In this document: piece after piece, positions 1 to 13,700 of the stretch
Layout of the letters: every line of letters starts with the position of its first letter
Position numbering within the stretch: position 1 is the stretch's first letter
Source of the DNA: Caulobacter sp. Root655
Lineage (GTDB): Bacteria; Pseudomonadota; Alphaproteobacteria; Caulobacterales; Caulobacteraceae
Length of the DNA: 64,000 nucleotides
NCBI RefSeq assembly: GCF_001427665.1
Contig: NZ_LMHC01000021.1
Location: 461,934 to 525,933 of the forward strand
Direction of reading: 5' to 3'
The notes under the pieces: generated by a model
What the model was told of the DNA's origin: nothing
Database searches by the model: none
What the model saw: the letters and a program-made list of their open reading frames with translations, nothing else
Made by a program: the position numbers and the translations under genes

Positions 1-1750
1 CCGACAGCACGGTGACGCGGACCACGCCCTGGTCCGTGCCGTCCGCGTCGTCGGTGACGACGTAGCGGAATTCCATCGGGCCGTGGGCGTTGGCCCGGCC
101 GCGGAAGCGCACGACGCCATCGGCCCCCAGACTGGCGGTGCCGAAGAATGGATCGACCGAGACCGACAGGATGCGCAGAACGTCGCGGTCGATATCGGTG
201 TCGTTGGCCAGCAGTACGGAGACCGGAATTTCGAGCTCGACGTCCTCATAGGCCGTCAGCTCGTCGAGCCCGGCCACCGGCGGCGCGTCGCCGACCGGGT
301 CGATGTAGAGCTTGACCAGCGCATCGTCGACAGCGCCGGCGCCGTCGGAAACCACATAGCGGAACGACGCCTCGCCCCAGTAATTGGCGTCCGGCGTGAA
401 CAGGATCTGGCCTTCGGCCGTGATCGACACCGTACCGTTGGTGGCGAAGGACACCGACGACAGGGTCAAGGACGGACTGTCGATATCGCGGTCATTGGAG
501 ACCAGCCGCGCGAAGTCGATCAGGAAAGGCGTGTCCTCGGTGGCGCGCAGAAAATCGACGCCGTTGTCGGTATAGGCCTCGTCGCGCGCGATCGGATTGT
601 CGTTGACCGGATTTACCTGGACGTCGACGTGGGTCGAGGTGAAGCCGCCCTGGCCGTCAGTGACCTCGTAGTTGAACCCTCCGAGGCCATAGAAATTGCC
701 GTTCGGAACGAGATAGATCGTGCCGTTCTCAAGCAGGGTCGGCCGCACGCCGACCGCGCCGAACACCCGGGTGATGATCAGCGGCTCGCCGTCATGCTCC
801 AGGTCGTTGGCCAGCAGCAGGCTGGTCGCGAAGAAATAGGGCGTGTCCTCGTCGAGGGTGAGGGTGTCGACCTTCGGCTCGGGCGCGTCGTTGACCGGCG
901 TGACCTGGATCGCCACCGTCGCGGTGCTGGTTCCGCCGTGGCCGTCCGACAGGGTGTAGGTGAACGAGGCCGGGCCGAAATAGTAGGGCGTCGGCGTCAA
1001 GGTGATCAGGCCGGTCTGGTTGTCGAGCGCCACGGTCATGTTCGGGCTGGCCCCGACCGAGACGATCGAGACACGATCGCCATCGACGTCGCTGTCGTTG
1101 CGGATCAGGTCGGCGACGGCGACGGTGATCACGCCGCCTTCCGCGACCACGAAGCCGCTGTCGCCCCGCGCCACGGGATCGTCGTTGACCGCCGTGACGT
1201 TGATCGAGACCGTCGCCTCGGCGCGCCCGCCTTCCGGCGTGTTGGCGACATAGCGGAACGAGGCCGGACCGACATAGTTGGCGTAGGGCGTGAAGGTGAT
1301 CTCGCCGTTGCTGGACAGCGACACGCCGCCGTGCGTGGCGTCGAGAACCTGCGAAATCACCATCAGGTCGCCGTCGAAATCGTTCGACAGCAGCTGGTCG
1401 ACGCGAATGGTGATGAAGCCGTCCTCGGCCACCACCACGCCGGAGTCGTCCGTCGCCGAGGCCGGCGGCCGCACCCTGACCTGAACGGTCGCGGTGGCCA
1501 AGCCGTTGTGGCCGTCGGAGATCGTGTAGTCGAAGGTGGTCAGGCCGTTGAAGGTGGAGTCGGCGGTGAACACCACGTTGCCGGAAGCGTCCAGCGTGGC
1601 GGTCCCGTCATGGACGTTCGAGAGGGCGACGATCCGCAGGGTGTCGCGATCGCCGTCATGGTCGTTGCGCAACAGCGACAAAGCCGAGATCACCGAGGTT
1701 CGGCCCTGCACGACGCTGTAGAGGCCATCGTCGCCGGCCACTGGAACGGC
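1..1750 (-). repeat. Tandem cadherin-like / bacterial Ig-like domains in the giant protein
   Basis: After the last RTX unit the same frame encodes at least six domains of about 95-100 residues. Each begins with a P-V-A-x-x-D-type strand, continues with a V-x-E-D/G-x-x-x-I strand and an L-x-N-D-x-D-x-D motif, and ends with F-x-Y-x-V-x-D-x-x-G followed by V-x-V-x-V-x-P-V-N-D. This is the cadherin-like (tandem-95 or Cadherin_5) pattern found in large bacterial surface proteins and adhesins. The array runs off the left edge, so its full number is unknown. Confidence 0.8.
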
Positions 1751-4700
1751 GTTGTCGAGCAGGTTGAGCACGTCCTGCATCGTCCAGCGCACGCCGTCTG
1801 CGAACACGATCTCCTCGACGCCCAGCGTCGAGCCCGACAGCGTGTCGAGGATGATCAGCCCGTCGTCGGGCCCGCCGGCGAACGAGATCAGGATGTCGTC
1901 ATCGCCCTTGTAGAAGCGGCTGACGCTGGCTTCCGTCGAGGCGTAGCCGCTGATCTGGACGACGTCGATCCCGCCGGCGTCGCCCTTGTCCTCAATGGTG
2001 TCCACCCCCGCCCCGCGGGCGAAGACATAGGTGTCCGAGCCGGCCCCGCCCGACAGCCAGTCGCGACCGCCCAACCCGTTCAGGGTGTCGGCGCCCTCGA
2101 AGCCCCAGATGTGCTCGTCGTTCGCTGTTCCGGCCCCCAGCAGGACCTGCTGGCGCAGAGCGGCGATCGTCCAGACCGTGCCGTCCGCGAACTCGACGGT
2201 CTCCACGCCCGCGGCGTCGGTCGACAACGTGTTGGCCAGCAGCAGCCGGTCGCCCACGCCGCTGAAGGTCAGAATCAGGTCGATACCGTCCGGCGGGCTG
2301 CGCTTGATCGACAGGATGTCGCCCGGCGCGTAGCCCGCGATGACCAGTCGGTCGCCCGCGCTCGATCCGGTGTCGAGAATGCGATCGTCGCCATCGCCTC
2401 GCGTGTAGAGATAGCTGTCGTCGCCGCCGGCCCCGTCGATGACGTCAGCCCCGTGTCCGCCTGTCAGGCTGTCGATTCCGCCCGTGCCCAGGATGTGGTC
2501 GGCTTCGTCGGTGACATTGCCGGTCACCAGCCTGGCGCTGACGCCAGCGGTGGTCAGGGCGACGCCGCCGTCGGCGAAGCGGATCGTCTCGATGGTGTCG
2601 GCCGCCCCGCCGGCCAGGCCGTTGATGATGGTGATGGTGTCCGTCGTTCCGGCGAAGGTGATCACCAGGTCCGTCGAGGTGGAGTCCAGGCGGCGGAACG
2701 TGGCCTGGTCGACCGTGTAGCCACGGATCTCCAGAACGTCGGCCCCGCCATTGCCGTTGTCGTCGATGATGTCGCGACCATCGCCGCTGGCGAAGACGTA
2801 GGTGTCGTCGCCCGAGCCGCCGCTGAGGCGGTCGTCGCCCAGCCCCCCGGTCAGCAAGTCGGCGGCGGTGGTGCCGTTGATGATGTCGTCGTCGGCCGTG
2901 AAGGCGTTCTCGATCACCCGGGCGCGAACCTGGGCCTCGGTCCAGACCGTGCCGTCGTCGAAGACGATCTGCTCGATCAGGCCCGCGCTGGTGAAGAAAT
3001 TGCGCGCCGTCAACACGTCGTTGCTGGCCTGGAACCGCAGGACCAGATCATTGCCGAGCCGCGACAGCAGGACCTCGCCCGGAGCGAAGTCCTCGATGAG
3101 GATGCGATCCGCCCCGGAGCCGTTGTCGTTGACGATGTCGCGTCCGTCGCCCCGCGCGAACACATAGGTGTCGGCGCCCGAGCCGCCCGACAGGGTGTCG
3201 TCGCCGGCTCCACCGCCCAGCACGTCGGCGGCGCTGGTCCCCAGGACGAAGTCGTCGCCGGCCGTCATCTGCGAGGCCTGCGCCGCGTCGCGCAGCTGCG
3301 CCAGCGTCCAGACCGTGCCGTCGTCGAAGACCAGGCCCTCGATCGCGTAGCTCTCGGAGTCGAAGAACCCGCGGACGGTCAGCGAGTCCGAAGCGTCGCC
3401 GAACCGCAGCACGACGTCCTGTCCGACCCGCGAGACGCGCATCTCGGCCGGGGTGAAGTCGTGGATCAGCACGCGATCGTTGTTGTCGTAGCCGGTCTCG
3501 CGGACGATGTCGTGGCCACTGCCGCGCGAAACCACGTAGGTGTCGGCGCCCGAACCGCCCTGCAGGAGGTCGGCCCCCGCCCCGCCGTCCAGAACGTCGC
3601 CCTCGGACGAGCCGTTGATGGTGTCATCGCCCGCCGTCGCGGCCTGGGCGATCGCCAGGGCTCGGATCTGGGCGCCCGTCCAGACCGTGCCGTCGTCGAA
3701 GGCGATCTGTTCGAGGGTGGCGTAGCCGCCGAACAGGTCGCGAAGGACGACACTGTCGGTCGTGCCCGCGAAGCGGAGCACCACGTCCTCGCCGCGGCGC
3801 AGGACGATGACCTCCGCCGGCGTGTAGCCCTCCAGTCGCAATACGTCGACGTCGGAGCCGGTCTCGCGGATGACGTCACGGCCATCGCCCCGCGCGAAGA
3901 CATAGGTGTCGCCGCCGTAGCCGCCCGTCAGCGTGTCGTCGCCCAGGCCGCCCGCAAAGGTGTCGCCGTACGCCGTGCCGAAAATCTCGTCGTCGCCGGA
4001 CGTGGCCTGGACGGCCATGACCGCGTCCCAGATCCCGGCCTTGGTCCATACCGTGCCGTCGGTGAACTCGACCCGCTCGACGGCGTTGCTCGCCGAACCG
4101 TCGAAGAAGCCGCGCAGGATCAGCACGTCGGTCGAGCCGGCGAAGCGCAGCACGACGTCGTCCACCTGGCGCGACAGCGTCACGTCGGCCGGTTCATGGC
4201 CGATGATCCGTACACGGTCTTCGCCGCCGCCCTTGTCGAAGATCACGTCACGGCCGGCGCCGGCCGCGAACAGGTAGGTGTCGTCGCCCCCCAACCCCGA
4301 CAGCGTGTCCGAACGGCCAGGCTGGCCGGTCAGCGTGTCGTCGCCCGGGGTCGGCTGACCCGTGTTGGCGCGCGTGCGCACCTCCGCGATGGTCCAGACC
4401 GTGCCGTCGTCGAAGACGAAGCTCTCGACGCCGGTGCTCCGCTCGGTCTCGCTCCACTCGTCGTAATAGACGTAATCGTTCACCCGCAGCACGTCCTGGG
4501 TTCCCAGGAAGCGCAGGATGAGGTCCTCGCCGACGATCCCCACCGTCACCTCGGAGGGGGCGAAGCCCTGGATGCGGACGGTGTCGATCTCGTTGGCGTT
4601 GTCCTCGCGGATCCGGTCCATGCCATCGCCGCGTGAGAACACGTAGGTGTCCTCGCCGCCACGGCCGACCAGCAGGTCATTGCCCGCCCCACCCGTGAGC

Positions 4701-7700
4701 GTGTCGGCGTGGTCGTCGCGACCGAAGATCGTGTCATCGCCCGCGCTGGCCTGACTGGCGAGCGTGTCGGCGATGATCTGCTCCATCGTCCAGACCGTGG
4801 CGTCGTCGAACCGCACTTCGCTGACGGGACCGGAGTCGTAGCGGGCGAAGGCGTCGGTCAGGACGACGACGTCGCTCGTGCCGACGAACCGGATCAGGAG
4901 GTCGGAGCCCGCCCGATCGAGGATCGCCTCCGACGGCAGGTAGCCGTGAAGGTGCAGCACACCGTCGATGTTGTACCCGGTGACGATGCTGTCCTGGCCG
5001 TCGCCGCGTCCGAACACGAAATCGTCCGACCCCGATTGTCCGACCAGGATGTCGTCGCCGGCCCCACCGGCCAGGACCAGCGGCGTGTAGGACGCGCCCA
5101 CGACGTGGTCGTCGCCCGGCGTGGCCTGGGCGCTGACTATGGCGGCGCGGATGTCGGCGACCGCCAGCTCGACCTCGCCATCGAGGACGATGCGCTCGAT
5201 GGCGTATTCAGGATCGCCGGAGAAACCGCCCCGGATCACCACCGCGTCGTCGCTGGTGGTGAAGCGGATGATCAGATCGTCGCCGACACGGCTGAACAGC
5301 AGCTCGGCGGCGGTATAGTCCTGCAGCCTCAGGGTGTCGGAACTGGCCGCGCCCTCTTCCCAGGCCATGTAGTCGGCGTCGGCGACGACGTCGCGTCCGC
5401 CGCCCCGGGCGAACACGTAGGTGTCCTCGCCCACACCGCCTTCAAGCCGGTCGTTGCCGCCGGCCCCGGTCAGCGTGTCGGCCTCCTCGGTTCCCGTCAC
5501 CACCAGGTCGCCGTGGGCCAGGGCGTCGGCCTCGATCTTCAGCCCGATGTCGGCGGCCGACCAGATCGTGCCGTCCTCGAAGGCGATTTCCCAGTTGTCG
5601 TTGTAGGCTTGGTCAGCGACCCGAATCTCGTCGGTCGAGCCGACGAACCGGATGACCAGGTCGGCCTCGTCGCGGACCAGCACGACCTCGGTCGGCGCGT
5701 AGTCCTCGATCAGGACCTGGTTGAACCCGGCGGCCGGCCCTGGGACGCTCAGCAGTTGCAGGCTGGCCCCTTCCTCGCCGCCACCGCCGCCGGAATCGAA
5801 CAGCACGTCCTGGCCGTCACCGCGCCCGAACACGTAGGTGTCGGCCCCGTCGCCGCCCTCCAGGATGTCGTCGCCGGTCCCGCCGGTCAGGACGTCGTCC
5901 TGGGCGAAGCCCTGGATCAGGTCGTTCCCGACGGTCTGCTGAGCCTCCAGCACGCGCTGGCGGATGTCGGCGGCGCTCCAGATGTCGCCGTTCTCGAACG
6001 TGATCCGTTCGAGGCCACGATAGTCTGACAGCCCGTCGACGACACGGATTTCGTCGGTCGTGCCCGCGAACCGGATCCGCAGGGTGTCGCCGTCGCGCGC
6101 CAGCCGCGTTTCGGCCGGCAGGTAATCGACGATCTCAAGCGTGTCGCCGCCGCTTTCGTAGCTGTAGCCCGGATCGACCAGGTCGCGACCGTCGCCGCGG
6201 GCGAACACGATCGTATCGGCGCCATAGCCGGTATGGATCTCGTCATTGCCGAGACCACCTTCCAGCCGGTCGGCGCCGTCGAGCCCCTCGATGAGGTCGG
6301 CCCCGTCGCTGGCCGCCTCGGCCATGAGGCGGGCCTGGACGTCGGCCGAGGTCCAGATCGTGCCGTCGTCGAACACGTAGCGATCGACGCCGTAGCCGTA
6401 TTCGTCGCCCAGCGCGCCTCGGGTGACCGTGATCTCGTCCGTCGTGCCGGCGAAGCGCAGGATCACGGCTTCGCCGTCGCGCGTCAGGGTCACCTCGGAC
6501 GGCAGATAGCCATGGATGACCAGGGCGTCCGACCGCGACGAGTAGCCGTAGTACTCCTCGTCGACGACGTCTTCGTCGTCGCCGCGCGTGAAGACGTAGG
6601 TGTCGTTGCCGTTGCGGCCGCGCAGGACGTCGGCCGCGCCGCCGCCGACCAGGGTGTCGGCTCCGGATCCGCCCTCGATCAGGTTGGGGCCATCCAGTTC
6701 CGCCGGAACCGGCAGCAAGGCGAGGATCGTCGGCAAGGTCCACACCGTGCCGTCGTCGAAGGCGATCTGCTCGACGCCGCTCCCGTTCCCCAAGAGGGTT
6801 CGGGTCAGTCTCAGTTCGTCGGTCGTGCCGTCGAACAGGATGATCAGGTCGTCGCCGATCCGTTCCAGCCTCACCTCGGACGGCGTGTAGCCGTGGATCT
6901 CGAGGCGGTCGGTCTGGTTGTAATAGTTGGACTCTTCGTCGATCAGATCGCATCCGTCGCCGCGATTGAAGACGTAGACGTCGCTGCCGCCGCCTCCGAG
7001 CAGGTGGTCGTCGCCCAGACCGCCGGCCAGGGTGTTGGGATTGCCGTCACCGACCAGCCGGTCGTCGCCGGCCGTCGCGCCGCCGGAGGGCTCCAACATG
7101 GCCAGCAGCGTCGCCACGTTCCAGGTCGTGCCATCCTCGAAACTGATCAGCTCGACACCGTATCCGCTGCCCCGCAGCGTATCGATCAGGCGGATCTCGT
7201 CCCCGGTTCCAACGAAACGCACGACGACCAGATTGCCCTCGCGCGACAGCCGCGCCTCGCTGGGCAGATAGCCGCGGATGTCGAGCCGGTCGGCCATCGT
7301 CGAGGCGTAGTACCAGTTACCTTCCTCATCGACGATGTCGGCGCCGTCGCCGCGGTTGAAGACATAGACGTCGTTGCCACCGCCGCCCTTGAGGACATCG
7401 TCGCCGGTTCCGCCGGTCAGGGTCTCGGCCGGCTCGAAGCCGACGATCAGGTCGCGGCCGGCCGTCGAGGCCTCGGCGACCAGCATCGTCCGCCAATTCG
7501 CCAGGTTCCACGTCGTGCCGTCGGCGAAGGCGATCAGGTCGACGCCGTAGCCATCGCCTGACAACGCGCTGATCAGCCGGATCTCGTCCGAACTGCCGGC
7601 GAAATGCACGATCAGGGTGGAGCCGTCGCGGTCGAGCTGGGCCTCACCCGGCGTATAGCCGGTGATCTCCAGGCGGTCGGCCATCGTCGAGGCGTAGTAC

Positions 7701-10700
7701 CAGTTGCCTTCCTCGTCGATCACGTCGGCGCCGTCGCCGCGGTGGAAGCGATAGGTGTCGTTGCCGCCGCCGCCCTTGAGGGTGTCATCGCCCAGCCCGC
7801 CCGTCAGGGTCTCCGAACCGTCGAAACCGCGCACCAGGTCGCGGCCGTCGGTCTGGCTCTGGGCGATCAGCTGGGCGCGGAAGGTCGTCTGGTTCCAGGT
7901 CACACCGCCGGCGAAGCCGATCAGTTCCACGCCATAGCCATCGGTCTGGAAGGCGGTGAGCAGCCGAACCTCGTCGGTGCTGTCGGTGAAGGTGACGATC
8001 AGCGTCTCACCGTCGCGCGCCAGCCGAACCTCCGACGGCAGATAGCCGACCAGGTCCAGGCGGTCGGCCATCGTCGAGGCGTAGTACCAGTTGCCCTCCT
8101 CGTCGATCAGGTCGTGGCCGTCGCCGCGCTCGAAGACATAGGTGTCGTTGCCGCCGCCGCCCTTGAGCGTGTCATCGCCGCCACGACCATTGAGGATGTC
8201 CACGCCGCTGGAGCCGACGATCAGGTCGGCCGCCTCGCCGCCGCCCTGGGTCAGCCGGGCGATCAGGTCGGCCCGCAGCCAGACCGTGCCGTCGGCGAAC
8301 TCGATCCGCTCGACGCCCTGACCGGCGGTCGGTGACACCTGGTCCTTGAGCAGGACGGAGTCGTCCGAGCCGACGAACAGCAGTTGCAGGTCGGGCCGAT
8401 CGGAGAACGGGCGCACCACGCGCACCTCGTCCGGCAGATAACCGCGGATGCGCAGCACGTCGACCTCGCTGGCCGAGGCGCCGTTCTCGTCGATGACGTC
8501 GCGTCCGTCGAGGCGCGTGAAGACATAGGTGTCGCTGCCACCGGCCCCATCCAGGGTGTCGGCGCCGCCCTTGCCTTCCAGGGTCTCCGCGTCGCTGAAG
8601 CCGACGATGAAGTCGTCGCCGGCCGTGACGCTCGACGCCAGGACCCGGGCCCGCAGGTCGGCGGTACGCCAGGTCACGCCGTCCGAGAAGGTGATCTCCT
8701 CGATCGCCGAGGCCGAACCGGCCGTCAGGCCGTCCCGGATCAGCACCTGGTCGCCGCTGCCCTGGAACGAGATGATGATGTCGGCCTGCTGTGGATGCAG
8801 GCGCCGGACCTCGGCTCGGGTGGAGGGATCGTCGAGGAAGCGCAGCCGGTCGCCGCCGGAATAGCCCTGGTCGTCGATGATGTCGTAGCCGTCGCCCTGC
8901 TTGAACTCATAGAGGTCGTCGCCGCCCAGGCCAGTCAGGCGGTCATAGCCCGCGCCGCCGGTCAGGATGTCGTTGCGGTCGCCATAGCCGACGACGATGT
9001 CGTCGCTGGCCGAGACCTGCTGCTCGATCAGACGCTGACGAATGGTGTCGAGGGTCATGATCGACCCGTCGGCGAAGGCCAGGGTCTCGATGCGGCGGGC
9101 CGTGTCGCTGGCCCCGAGCGTGTCGAGAATGACCAGCGAGTCCGCGAATCCGCGCAGCCGGATAACCAGATTGTCGCCGTCGGTGTGGAAGTCGAGAAGC
9201 TCGGCGGTGATGCGCGGTCCGAAGACGATCTTGTCGGTCCCGCCGGTGTCCAGGATAGAGTCCGCGCCCGAGCCGATGCCGAAATGATAGGTGTCGGCGC
9301 CGAGACCGCCTTCCATCTGGTCCGAGCCGAGCCCACCGTCGATCGTGTCGGCGCGGTCGTCGAAGCCGATCAGCACGTCGTCGCCATCCGTCGCCCGCAG
9401 CAAGGCCGCCCGGATTTCCCCGGCGGTCCAGACCGTGCCGTCGGCGAACAGGAAGCGCTCGACCTGCCGGTTGTTGAGGCCCTCGACGATCCTCAATTGG
9501 TCGCCGGCGTCGATGACGGAGATCACCAGGTCGTTGCCGTTGCGGCGGACCAGGATGTTGTCGGGCGTGATCAGTTCGCCGAACACCACCTTGTCGATCG
9601 CGCCGACGACCGAAGCGCTGTCCAGGGCCTCGGTGATGGTGTCGATGTCGTAGCCGCCGTCGAAGACGTAGGTGTCGGAATGGGTCCCGCCATTGAGCTG
9701 GTCGTCGCCCTGCCGGCCGTCCAGCACGTTGTCGCGGTCGTTCAGGCCGGTGATGACGTCGTCGCCGCGGCTGCCGCCGCTGATGGCCAGCAGTTCCTCG
9801 ACGTCCGAAATGCTCCAGCGCACGCCATCGCTGAAGCGGAACCACTCCACCCCCATGCGGCTGGAACCGAACTGCTCCTTGATCCGCAGGGTGTCGGTTC
9901 GGCCGGTGATCGAAACGACCAGGTCCAGGCCGTCCTTGCTGAAGACGACATTGCCGATGTTGATGTCGGCGCCGAAGGCGACGGTGTCGTCGCCGTTCCA
10001 CTGCGCCGATTCCAGGCGGTCGAAGATCACGTCGGCGCCGTAGCCGACGTCGAACCGGTAGGTGTCGCCGTCGCTGGAGCCGATCAGGGTGTCGTCGCCG
10101 CCCAGGCCGTCGATGGTCTCGGCGAAGTGCGTGCCCCACAGGGTCTCGCCGGCGTTGGTGCCGACCAGCAGCACGTCCTCGGGATTGAGGTCGGTATAGA
10201 GGATGGTCTGGTCCTGGAAGATGAACTGTTCGACGGCGTTTATCTGGTCGTCGAAGCGATTGTACTGGTGCTCCAGGGTCAGGGTCTCGCCCGTCGCCTT
10301 GATCGTGAAGATCAGATTTTCCTGGAAGCGGCTGATGGTGACGTCGTCGAAGTCGAGGCCACGCATGACCAGGGTGTCGTAGCCCGCCGAGAGCAGCGGA
10401 TCGCGCGAGGTGTCATAGACGACGTCGTCGCCATAGCCTTGCTGGAAGATGTAGGTGTCGCTGTAGATACCCCCTTCCAGCCGGTCGTCGCCCAAGCCGC
10501 CGTCCAGGGTGTCGCGCTTGTCGAAGCCGTAGATGACGTCGTCGCCGTCGGTGCGCGCCAGAGCCAGCAGGTAGCGCCCGAAGGCGTCCATGTCCCAGAC
10601 CGTCCCGTCGCCGAAATGCAGCTCGTCGACATTGTCGAAGTAGTAGTCGCCGAACAGGACGGTCGAGGTCAGCTGGAACTGGTTCTTGAGGATTAGCGCG

Positions 10701-13700
10701 TCGTCGGTTCCCCTGACCCGCATGGTGATGGTCAGGGACGCGCCGTCGCGGATGAAGTCGAAGTCGCCGGGCCTCAGGCCGTCGAGGACCTGTAGCGTGT
10801 CATAGCTGGACGACAGGAAGTCCTGCAGATTGTCCTCGATCACGTCCTCGCCGTAGCCGCGGCCAAAGACGTAGGTGTCGTCGAGGTCCAGGCCAACGAG
10901 GTAATCCTCCCCGGCTCCGCCATCGAGGCGATCCTCGAAGTGGAAACCGAAGATCGCGTCTTCGCCGATGGTCTTGGCGTCCAGGACGACCTTTCGCATC
11001 ACGTCGGCTTCGGTCAGGAAGCTGTTGTCGGCGAAAGCGAAGCGCTCGATGCGGTCGATCCAGATCACCCCGAACACCACGGTGTTGGTCGAGTTGAACT
11101 GGCCGCGGACCTCCAGCTCGTCGCCGGTCGTGGCGCCGGCGGCGTCGAGGAAGATGATCTTGAAGTCGTCGGAATCGCCGTTGCGCACGAAGCGCATGTT
11201 CTGGAGCGTAATGCCTTCGCCAAATGCGACGACGTCGATCGCGCGACCGTTCGGCCCCATGATGTCGTCGTTCTGGTCCTCGACGATGTCGCTGCCGTAG
11301 CCCGGCCGGAAGATATAGATGTCGCCGTCGCGGCCGCCGCGCAGGATGTCGTTACCCTGACCGCCGTCCAGCACGTCCATCGTGTTGGTGCCCATGACGA
11401 CGTCGTTGGTGGTCAGGGGATGGCTGGTGGCGATGGCGATATCGAGCGCCGACCAGACCACGCCGTCGGCGAACACGATCTGCACCATCTCGGTGTCGTC
11501 CGAGATGTCGCGGCCGAACAGGTCGAACTTGCGACCATCGAACTGGTTGCGGATGGTCAGGACGTCGTTCGTGCCCAGCACCTGGATGATCAGGTCCAGT
11601 CCGTCCTTGGTCAGATAGACCTCGTCCGACTTCACATGGGCGAAGCGCAGCGTGTCGGCGCTGCGCCGCTGGAACGGCCCCTCGATGTCGACGATCGTGT
11701 CGTGGCCGAAGTCGCGGCCGACGACATAGGTATCGCCGCCGAGCCCGCCCCGGATCGTCTGGTCGCCGCTGGAGATGTAGAAGAGATCGTTGGCGCTTGT
11801 GCCCTCGACCAGGGTCGCGGCGATCGGCGCGACGATGATCCGCGCCTCGTCGATCCGCAGCAGCGACGCGGCCTTGACCAGATCGACGTGCTCCAGGCCC
11901 ACGTTCTCGTAGGCCGCGACGATCATCTGGAACAGGGCTTCCTTCGACAGGTCCTCCTCGCCCGCCGGACGATAGTCCGGATAGATCCGGTCGAGGATGT
12001 CGTTCCACTTGTCGAGGTAGTCGATGGTGGCGTCGCGGCTGTCGGGAGCCCGGGCGAAGATCGCCTCCAGCATCGGCGCCAGTTCGCGCCCGGCCGTCGG
12101 CACGAAGGCGTCGGCCTCGACGTCGTACTCGATGCCGGCGAAATACTCCGCCAGACCGCCCTGCATCGCCAGGCGGATCGCCACCAGCCGGCTGACCTCG
12201 ATGTACTGGGTCATCAGTTCCTGGAACAGCGACATCGCCGGCAGGATCGGACTGACATACTCGCCATTGGCGCCGACCGGCGGCGCGACGCCCAGACCGC
12301 CGGTCTGGTACTCCAGGAAGCCGGTCTCGGCGTTGACCGTCGTGTAGAGGATCTCGGGCCGGAAGCTGATGCCGTAGAGTTCGGAGGCGAAGCGGAACTC
12401 GTCGACGGTCATTACCTCCACGCGGTAATAGCTGTCGTCGGTGGCCCCGGCCTCGGGCAGGGTGTCGAAATTGATCGCGTAGTTGCGCAGCGAGAAGGTC
12501 GAAGGCCGGCCTTCCTTGTGCTGCAGCTCCAGGGCCCGGTCGACGTTCTCGGACCAGACGTGGAAGCCGCCCTGCTCGTCCTCGACGTAGATCGCGTACT
12601 GCCGGACGATGCCATCGACGAGATAGACCGCCACCCGGTCGAAGGGCAGCCCCTGGAACTCGTCGTGGCCAAACTGCTCTACCCGCCATTCGTAGCCGGC
12701 CGCGACCGCCTGCAGGCGCACTTGATCGAGGGTCGGACGGGCGATCGCCTGGCCGTTGGCCCCGACCACCGCCGCGCCGCTGGCCAGGGTCCAGTAGGAA
12801 CCCTGCTGATCCGTGACCAGTACGCCGCGGTCGAGCACCACCGGCCGGCCGTCGATGATCTGCACCAGATAGGGGGCTTCCTCGCGGTGGGCGACCGCCG
12901 TGTCGCGGTCGCTGGGCGAGAACTGCTGTTCCAGGCGCCAGGCGCCGCCCGCCCCGGCCGCCTGGGCCAGCACGTCGTCGAGCCCCGGGCGGGCGATCAC
13001 CTGACCCTGGGCGTCGAGCACGGCCGCGCCGCTGGCGAGCCGGAAGTAGCCGCCGCCCGTGTCCTCGACATAGATCGCGTGGTCGACCACCTGGGTTCCG
13101 CCCGGGCCGGTGGTCACCTTGACGGCCGTCAGCTCACGCGTCGTCTCCAGCGAGGAGGCCCAGGCGCCCAGCACCGGCGCCACCTGCTTGCGCAGCACGG
13201 CGAGGTCGGGCGTGGTCATCGCCGCGGCGACGGACTGAACAATATCGTTGACCTTGAGGTCGTTCGACAGGTGGGTCGAAAGATCGGCCAGCTTGCCGCG
13301 GCCAGTGCTGTCGAACACCTCGCCATTGGCCCCTCTGGCCGCCCAGGCCGCTTCGCCGCGATCGCCCCGGAACACCGTATCGAGCGGATTGCTGCCGAAC
13401 ACCGCCTCGAACATGTTGCCGGTGGTGCCGTCGGCGCGGGTGAACACCGCATGCTCGCGCAGGGTGTTTCCCGAGGGAGTGGTGACGTTCAGGGCGCCGC
13501 CGACCGCGCCGAGCGAGGTGATGCCCAGTTGGGCCAGCGAGAACAGCTCGCCCGCGTCGGTGACGCCGTCCTGGTCCAGGTCGCGCCAGACCCGCAGTTG
13601 CGAGAACATCACATCGGCGGCGCTGATCACGCCGTCGCCATTGTCGTCGAGCAGCCGAAGCTCGGCGAATCCCGACCGCCCAGGCCCGCCGAACAGCTCG

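Noticed and set aside
11352..12689. Minus-strand reading frame of 445 codons inside the RTX gene
   Set aside because: Arg-rich out-of-frame translation overlapping the correct frame; no family features.
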